Source of the DNA: Carposina sasakii
Taxonomy: Eukaryota > Arthropoda > Insecta > Lepidoptera > Carposinidae
Direction: 5' to 3'
Assembly (NCBI GenBank): GCA_014607495.2
Contig: CP053175.1
Span: forward strand, 3,906,001 to 3,970,000
Length of the DNA stretch: 64,000 bases
In this document: piece after piece, positions 57,413-64,000 of the stretch
Layout of the letters: each line of letters begins with the position of its first letter
Numbering within the stretch: position 1 is the stretch's first letter
The notes under the pieces: model-generated
What the model was told of the DNA's origin: nothing
What the model saw: the letters and a program-made list of their open reading frames with translations, nothing else
The model's database searches: none
Made by a program: the position numbers and the translations under genes

Positions 57413-58531
57413 GGCTTAGTTTTGGAAATAACTGGCCACATTTTTTTTTTCAAATCTTAAACCCACAAACAATAATATGGAAATGTGAAAGTAACGACAA
57501 GCGATTCCTTTTATCGATAAAATATCAATTCACCAGCAAGCTCAATTTTTTCAAAGAGCCCTTTTATGGCAAACAATTGTTCTCAAACTATAAGATAGGA
57601 CATAAAATTGAATACAGACCATTGTAGTTATGAATTATGAGTGCTGCCTACGACATACCCACGTACTTTTATCGTGTGCAACAAAGAATGGTATTATTTA
57701 CATATATTTACGGTGAACCACATTTTTGGGACCTACGCAAAATGTGACGCGAATTGGGAACAATCGAGATTGGGTCTTTAGGGTTATGTAATATTAAATT
57801 GAAATATAAACAAAGAAACGCGTTTGCTGTTATAGCGGCTATACAAATATATAATATAATATATAAATTTCAACTGTCTAGCTATCTCACCTCATGAGAT
57901 ACAGAACTATCCATTAATAGTTTTTGTACAGAGTGACATTAAATAACAAAAACTCTTGTTTCAAAATTACCTACATCTAAATAATCGTAAATAATAAACA
58001 ACTTTGTTAACACTACTCTCTTTTAGTACATAAACATTACTTGCCACTACAATATATTTCACATCATACTCAAGAAACTGTAGTGGGCTGTTTCAATTTG
58101 TTCACCGTAGCGTTGACACTTTAACGAGTAACAAAAACCAGAATAATATACGGGTCCCAGGTTAATGCGCGCCCGACACGCACTTGAGTCACTTTTAAAA
58201 ATTGTTTGAATTTGGAGCATAAGTTCTAGTTTAACATTTTGTTGGTCTTGTAAGTTCTGTAGGTAGGTACATGTATTTTGATTTTGGATGTATATTACTA
58301 AAATACACATGTTACTTATTTCCTAACGTACACGTACCTGTCGATGCTACTCAAACTTTATTTTATTTAGCATAATAAATATCGATATCTTTTTTATTAC
58401 ACTACACTAAAGTCAATGAAACTTAAAGGTTTTCTCCTCGAAAAACCTGAAGAAGCAAAAAATATAAAACAATCCCCCTGATTATCCTCTGCTTCTGCAA
58501 GTTACGTAATCAGTTAAGTCTTTATTTCTAA

Positions 58532-59081
58532 CCCCGGCACCAGACATAGCTTCAAAGATTTTCACACTTCTTTGAAGACTTTGCAAAGCTTTGAAAACAC
58601 ATTTGAACACATATTGAGGCAACCCACACATGCTTCAGAAAGACTTTTCTCCACAGTACGCTGGTAGACAACAAGCAAGATGGACGATGATTTTATTATT
58701 TATGTGCATGTAATTATTTTTTACGTGTGCAACAAAATTTTAGGAAACGTCCAAGAAGGCCCGAATGGATTTGTGAAATGTACCGTAATAGAACAAGGCA
58801 CCTATGTATATTTAATTAATTTTAACTACCATTTCAATACAGTCTCACACAACCGTTTCGCTCAACAATACTCGCGCAACTGGAATTTGCGCAAGTGTGG
58901 CAGGCTACGCAAACATTTGAACACATTCGACTTTGAAAGCTTTGATGTGCGCTAAAAAAACCGACACCGCATGGCAAAGTGCAAATCTTTGTTCAAACTT
59001 TGGACACATATTCAAAGTCTCGTGCCACACATGGCAATCAAACAAGTGTTCACTCAAGTGAAGCTATGTCTGGCGCCGGCT
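58532..59081. mobile_element. PIF/Harbinger-like element, 550 bp
   Basis: Inverted ends CCGGCACCAGACATAGCTTC / GAAGCTATGTCTGGCGCCGG flanked by TAA (58529-58531, 59082-59084). A frame at 58680-58955 starts MDDDFIIYV, reminiscent of Harbinger transposase N-termini, but it is short and unrecognisable beyond. Confidence 0.75.
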
Positions 59082-59204
59082 TAATGCTAATTAAAACAAA
59101 GTAAAGTAACAAATATGTTTTTTAAAGCTTGTGTATTCCAAAGGACTGTAGTAGGTATAGGTACTATAAACGTCGTTGTTTTTAACACTGTTATTTGTTT
59201 GCAG

Positions 59205-59328
59205 CGTGTCGGCAAAACAGCTAACCTGACTCTCACAGTGGATACGCATACAACTGGCCGATATGTTTGTAAGGCCAGCATAGAGGGATATCCCGAGGTA
59301 GAGACAGAGGCGTCTATATACATAAAAG
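59205..59328 (+). CDS. kirre/rst: Exon 11: end of Ig domain 4
   Basis: Codons 385-425 plus one base. TTGRYVCKASIEGYPEVETE holds Cys406; NLT glycosylation motif at 391. Acceptor tttgcag, donor gtaaga. Confidence 0.95.
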
Positions 59329-62213
59329 GTAAGAAAGAGTTTATTATTTCTGTACACATACATAATAACGAGGGCAAGGTTTAATATGACGTGTACTGCA
59401 GGCGAATATTTAGTTTTAGGCCATAGCTCTATAGAAAATCTTGCAAGGTCTTTTCAGCTTCTTACGCCCAGTACAAAACTAGTCAAGAGACTGTGTTGTC
59501 TTTTACAGCCAATTTCAATACCCGATCTCTAGACATTTTTTACACATTTCAGATTAAATCTTCAATTGTGTCAAAATTTCAAATATTGAATAAAAAATAT
59601 CCGAGATTCTTTATAATCTCTAGCATTGGAATTGGCCGTTAGTCACTCAACCAGAATCAGTCACAAAAGAGTCTTATAATGTTCATATTTAATCATTTAC
59701 CTATGTATAGGTACATACGTGAGTATTAAGTGACTGCTTTTCACAGCTCTTACCCGGCTTATCGCCTTTCTACCCAATGCCTATTATGAAGAAAATGGAT
59801 ATTTCAACCACATTTTTTCCAGTGTATTGAAGGTCTTTAATTTTAGTGGTCAAAGGCATGGACGAAGAATAAAAGGTGATACGATAATAATCTATAAAAA
59901 TAAAATAAAATATGTACCTATTGATATCGCAGACCTCAAACAATCGAAGCGAGCGCGATGCTCTCCTGTGTCAAAGCGCTGGAGTGAAGTATCTTTTTAA
60001 GTATATCTCTCATATTATTCGAAATAGCAGTTATGTAAAACCACGTGTTACTTATTATACATGTCTGGGAAATTAATTCTATCAACTTATCACTGATCTA
60101 TATCAACTTATCATCACTGTCTGGTTTTCCTTTCGCTCATCATCTTCTCAGCGGCGATACTGTTTTTATAAATATTACATTGATATAAATATTACGTTTG
60201 CTACCTCCTCCTGTCCTTGCTTCATGGTCAAAGCCTTCTAGAATAGTGTCATACATGAGTGAACAATACATTCTATGTCAAATTATCTTAGGGCCGGTCC
60301 TTTGTGATTCTTTGTTTAATTTTCCCTTTTTTCTTGATTTCTTTCTTACATTATTTTCGGCTTACAAAGTCTTCTTCTAAAATAAATGTACAAAGAAATA
60401 TTTTTATTAATTTCAGAATAAAGTTACAATCTTTTATTTTTATTCTTATTTATTGGCGTCTGTTAGATTATACCTATTAATTATGTTGAAGTAGGAACAT
60501 GGATCACTCGATTTAATAGATAATATTATAAAGTTGAGGATACATGCCTCCACAGACCTATACAGGTTTAGTGGTAACCGAATATTAAAATGTGTGATAC
60601 ACTGTTACTTATTACCCTAATAAATAAATAAATAAAACATATTTCATAGACCCGCTATGTTAAAAGTAGCTGTAGCTTCTCCTTTGTGATCTTACATTTC
60701 TGAGTAAGTACCCCATATTTGGAACATAGCCGCATGTTTATGTATGTATGTTTGAATTTACCTACATCTACTAATTACACTTACTGAAATTATGTTTACG
60801 GGTGGCACCGATCAATATCTTACAGAGAACATGCGGTTGCGTTTCATGAACAAAACTAGACGTTACTCCTCATGCGATAGAGGCCAGGGCACTTGGTGGA
60901 ACGTTTTAAGTTATGTCTACGAAAATTTGTCAACTTTGTCAAGGCCTGTCGGACGTTTCTTGTCGAGTCATAATGGTTTTGTAATCATAATTATAACAAT
61001 GTAGGTATTTAAGTTGTTATTATTCTAAAAATTCAAGTAAAGAATAAGTCACATTAGTTTTGTGAAAAGAACACATAAATCAAATATTAAATATAAATCA
61101 AATTATAATAAATCAATGCTATTTTACATATAACCTTTATTTAAAAACTAGGCAGGTCAAATATTACTATACGATCTTTATTATTTTGTCGGCACCATTT
61201 TTTTTGTTTCGGGGGGAAAATGCATAACGTATACCACCCGGGCGCAGGAGGTACCCGAGTGGTTATATGGGACTCCCGTATAGGCTAATGAAACCCACGG
61301 TATACCCACTAAAAACCCCCCCATCTTCCTCCTCGCCGCCTTGTGACGGGGTTACGGGAACGCTTTCGCACACATCCGCGACCCCGCCGGCGGCAGCCGC
61401 CCGCAAGCGGCTCCATCGCGAAAGCCCGAAGGCTCTCCACGATGGGCACACCAGATGGTAAGGTGCGCTTCCCTCCTCGGCCTCCACTAGTACTATAGCA
61501 GACTCCCCCCGAGTCTGCTACTGGGAGGCCATGGATACCAGATAACTGGTACCCGGTGGCAGATCAGGTCTGTGGTTTTGCCACCGACCACACCTCGGCC
61601 GCAGAGGATAGGGCAAGCGGCGCACCGCAATACCGACATGCCTCTTCCTCTGCGGCCCCACCAGTGCCGATTCGACGGAACGGCCCCGCCAGCTCGCAGG
61701 GGTAGGGAGAGTGGCGCACCGTAATACCAACACGCCTCTCCCTCTGCGATCCCTCCACGGCCGCAGACGATAAAGAGGATAGGGAGAACGGCGCACCGTA
61801 ATACCGGCACTGCTCTTCTGCGGTCCCACCTCCACGCGCGTCCGCAGCGGACTTGTTCAGCCCGCTGGGAGCGCCCTCCTCGGGCCAGCCGGCGCCCCAA
61901 ACAGGCCGGCCCTAGTTGCCTCTTAGCTTCACCGTGGGTGACCAGTCCACGGTTACTAAGCCCCCCGCCCCGACAAGGCGGGCAACTCTCTCTAATTTCA
62001 CATTAACATTTTTGATGAGATTTTAATTTTGCTAGGTACTTTTATTATTTTTTTTTTTGTACCTTTTATTTCAATTTATTTATAATTTTCTAATTATCAA
62101 AAATTATGAATGAAAGGACACAAAATTTCCTTTACTTAAAATTATTAATATAGGGAATATTAGAGTGTTGGCAATACTTTGGCAACGACCTCTAAAATGT
62201 TTGTTTGTTGCAG
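59329..62213 (+). other. Intron 11
   Basis: 2.9 kb. AT-rich except a GC-rich island at 61225-61990. A CATGTCGTAAGAG family fragment lies at 60645-60735. Confidence 0.75.
61225..61990 (-). repeat. GC-rich island with three tandem units
   Basis: Strikingly GC-rich in AT-rich DNA. A block with GGCGCACCG(C/T)AATACC recurs at 61619, 61713 and 61790, each followed by C/T-rich TGCCTCTTCCTCTGCGG-like sequence. The composition and the minus-strand GGTTTTTAGTGGGTATACCG suggest a fragment of a GC-rich non-LTR element; the long minus-strand frames show no protein domain. Confidence 0.6.
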
Positions 62214-62359
62214 GACCTCCAAGAATTCTGTCAAATGCAACGCAATCGGGTTCACAAGGCGATGCAGTATACATAGAGTGTGCAGCGTTTGCTGTTCCCA
62301 AAATTGACAGCATTATTTGGACCTTTGATGGCAGAGAAATTGACAGTCTTCATGAACAG
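62214..62359 (+). CDS. kirre/rst: Exon 12: first half of Ig domain 5
   Basis: Two bases plus codons 427-474. Cys448 in VYIECAAFAVPK and core Trp461 in SIIWTFDGREI; NAT motif at 433. Acceptor tttgttgcag, donor gtatgg, phases 1 and 0. Confidence 0.95.
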
Positions 62360-62692
62360 GTATGGTGTGTTTGCAGCTATAAATTTTGATCAAGGCAACT
62401 ATTTGTCGGTGCTTATTGAAGAATAAATTTTCTCAGATAGGGTATTATAATTATCAGTGAGCCAAAGACAAAATATGATATACAACAGTGGCCAAAAGAA
62501 ATTTCAGTTTCGGTTTCGGCTAAATAATAAAGTTTCAGTCTTACTTTTAGTTTCGATAACTTTTGGAACTGGAGTTTTGGTGAACTATTCTCGTCGTTCG
62601 ACAATTATCTTCACTAACAGGTTTAAAGTCCAGCAGCAAATATCCAAAAATTTATAAATAATCAAATGAAACTTGCCATTCTTCTTCATCAG
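62360..62692 (+). other. Intron 12
   Basis: 333 bp, the shortest intron; contains no recognisable repeat. Confidence 0.85.
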
Positions 62693-62846
62693 GATTTCGC
62701 CTTCTTAGAAGATGTGCAACCTGGAGGAATAGTGAACTTCACTCTCATCATCAGGGAAAGTCAGTCGAGGCATTTCGGAGTGTATAAGTGTAATGTGTCA
62801 AATGATTATGGAAGTGACGCCCTGGAGATTCTATTGAAGCCAAATA
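62693..62846 (+). CDS. kirre/rst: Exon 13: end of Ig domain 5
   Basis: Codons 475-525 plus one base. VNFTLIIRESQSRHFGVYKC holds Cys507 and the family LIIR(D/E)S motif; NDYGSDALEI is the G strand. Glycosylation motifs NFT (489) and NVS (508). Donor gtaagt, phase 1. The next exon should carry the membrane-spanning segment; I find none before 64000. Confidence 0.95.
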
Positions 62847-64000
62847 GTAAGTATTTTTGTTAGTTTCTATTTCAAAATCAATTTGTACTAGATTTGTTAA
62901 GAAGTAAAAAAATATTATAGGTACTTTTTATTCATGTCACATTTCATAATTAAAAATATATTTATTTCTTCATGATATTTGTTGATCAATCGCCTTATTG
63001 ACTGGCTATACTTGGTAGTACTGGAAATACCATCCAATTTGTTATATCTTACTATACATATCTTAAATCATAAAAACTGTTGCTTCCTTTTTTATCTCAG
63101 TTTTTTTTGTTACCCCTTTCCATAGATCATCAGTAATATTTACTCATCGTCAACCTCGATCAGCTCTAGTCTATCAGACAAACCTATTATATTCTTTACT
63201 ATCACTACAATTTCGGTACAAAACTGGCAATATATTACGGAAAGGAGTCATAAAAAGCCGTAAAAGTTATCAGTGTTGCGGACATACTGTCGAAGGCTCT
63301 ATTAAGGCCCAACGACCGACCCATTACTGGAAATGTGGCTATATTTTACACATATAAAACACGTTGATTTTAACGGAACAATCGGATTTTTCAAGAGATT
63401 TGTTGTAATTGAAATTAATAATTGAATTGCATTGTGGTTCAGAACGTTTGTAAGATGGAGAAATTTTACATTTATTTGTATCACGGAAAACTTACAGCCT
63501 TAGATTAATGATAGGTCTTCGCTTCGCTCTTTTATTTTAAGCTTACAGCTATCAAAACATAGGGAGTATTAATATGTTTATCTGTGAGCCAATTAGAAGC
63601 TTTCGCAGTTAACGTTAGCTTGGACATCATGCATCTTACCATACCATACTAATTATATTGGGAAATATTATTACCATGTTAATTTTAATATTTGCCCCTT
63701 TAATTTCACTACAGTATGCTTAAATTATTTTCAAATCAAGATCAAATCCAAAAATGTTACAAACATACGAGTATACCTAAACACGATGGTGTTCCCGAAA
63801 TGGAATAGTCAAATTTTTTAAAATAACAAATACTTGTAGTGGACGCCCACGACTTCGTCCGCGTGGACTGCAGAGAAAACAAAATGTCGAAATTATCTGC
63901 GATAAAAATATTTTCACGGAATAAAAAGTAGCCTATGTGTTAATCCAGGGTGTCAGCTAACTCCATATCAAATTTTATTAAAATCGCACAAACATCCATC
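62847..64000 (+). other. Intron 13, 5' part
   Basis: No further exon recognised. A CATGTCGTAAGAG family scrap (63786-63815) and a GACGCCCGCGAC repeat from 63837 reach the window edge. Confidence 0.7.
63837..64000 (+). repeat. GACGCCCGCGACTTCG family copy, cut by the window end
   Basis: TAGTGGACGCCCACGACTTC through TAATCCAGGGTGTCAGCTAA to AAACATCCATC. Confidence 0.8.

Larger units (their letters stand above)
56633..59204 (+). other. Intron 10
   Basis: 2.6 kb. A diverged SINE piece (56840-56935), minus-strand SINE sequence in two pieces (57030-57412) and a Harbinger-like element (58532-59081). 57420-58530 shows nothing named. Confidence 0.75.
18325..62846 (+). other. kirre/rst: Rst/Kirre (NEPH-family) adhesion receptor gene, 3' part outside window
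   Basis: Thirteen coding exons span 44.5 kb and give 525 codons plus one base. All introns have GT...AG ends and the phases (0,1,1,0,2,0,1,0,1,0,1,0) join without a stop. The protein is a signal peptide plus five Ig domains: D1 Cys65-Cys123, D2 Cys171-Cys230, D3 Cys277-Cys321, D4 Cys363-Cys406, D5 Cys448-Cys507. This is the complete ectodomain of the family. In flies these are single-pass surface receptors for Hibris/Sticks-and-stones in myoblast fusion, eye cell sorting and axon guidance (established knowledge). QWTKDDFGLG, GSDEEGDYSLDI and the short D2-D3 linker VKYAPKV identify it. The short linker and the D5 end look nearer Kirre than Rst, but I cannot separate the two paralogues. Confidence 0.96.

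Noticed and set aside
61263..61900. Several long minus-strand frames as proteins
   Set aside because: They arise from high GC and tandem repetition; Arg/Gly-rich and without domains.
1..64000. CRISPR arrays, operons or defence systems
   Set aside because: The DNA is eukaryotic; the only regular repeats are transposon-derived and none has spacer-repeat form.

Overview
The window is animal, almost certainly lepidopteran, nuclear DNA. It is AT-rich and holds one long host gene with large introns, set among dispersed repeats typical of moths and butterflies: SINE/LINE tails ending in TGATGATGATG, repeats opening GACGCCCGCGACTTCGTCCG, and a repeat carrying GGCCAAGTGCGAGTCGGACT. No bacterial-type gene or CRISPR array is present. 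I recognise one host gene and several transposons.

Host gene: from about 18.1 kb to beyond 62.8 kb (+ strand) runs the 5' and extracellular part of an irregular-chiasm-C/roughest - kin-of-irre (Rst/Kirre, NEPH) adhesion receptor. Thirteen coding exons with matching splice phases encode 525 codons: a signal peptide and five immunoglobulin domains, each with its cysteine pair. The transmembrane and cytoplasmic exons lie past the right edge. A likely 5' UTR with three short uORFs precedes the start codon.

Upstream 18 kb: a degenerate mag-like Ty3/gypsy element (1645-5770, minus strand, 95/99-bp LTRs, CTTAG target duplication), a 274-bp foldback element, and an almost intact Transib (RAG1-related) DNA transposon (10018-13930). 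The Transib has a CACGGTG end, a CGGCA target duplication and terminal inverted repeats of about 355 bp. Its transposase is split into two frames exactly at an A-AAA-AAC slippery heptamer, and it carries a nested SINE.

Introns: these hold mariner-, Harbinger-, piggyBac- and hAT-like MITEs, many SINEs, and an inverted pair of tRNA-like dimers. In intron 6 there is a very young internally deleted LTR retrotransposon (47382-52535) with nearly identical 1.44-kb LTRs, a tRNA-Lys primer site and a gag-to-integrase fusion. Each of its LTRs has a perfect three-pentamer heat-shock element 8 bp upstream of a TATAAAAGG box, in the same orientation as the host gene. Two MITEs end within 30 bp of the splice acceptors of exons 2 and 9.

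The most interesting observations are the heat-shock-like LTR promoter, the Transib with its frameshift site and very long inverted repeats, and the MITE-built splice-acceptor neighbourhoods.
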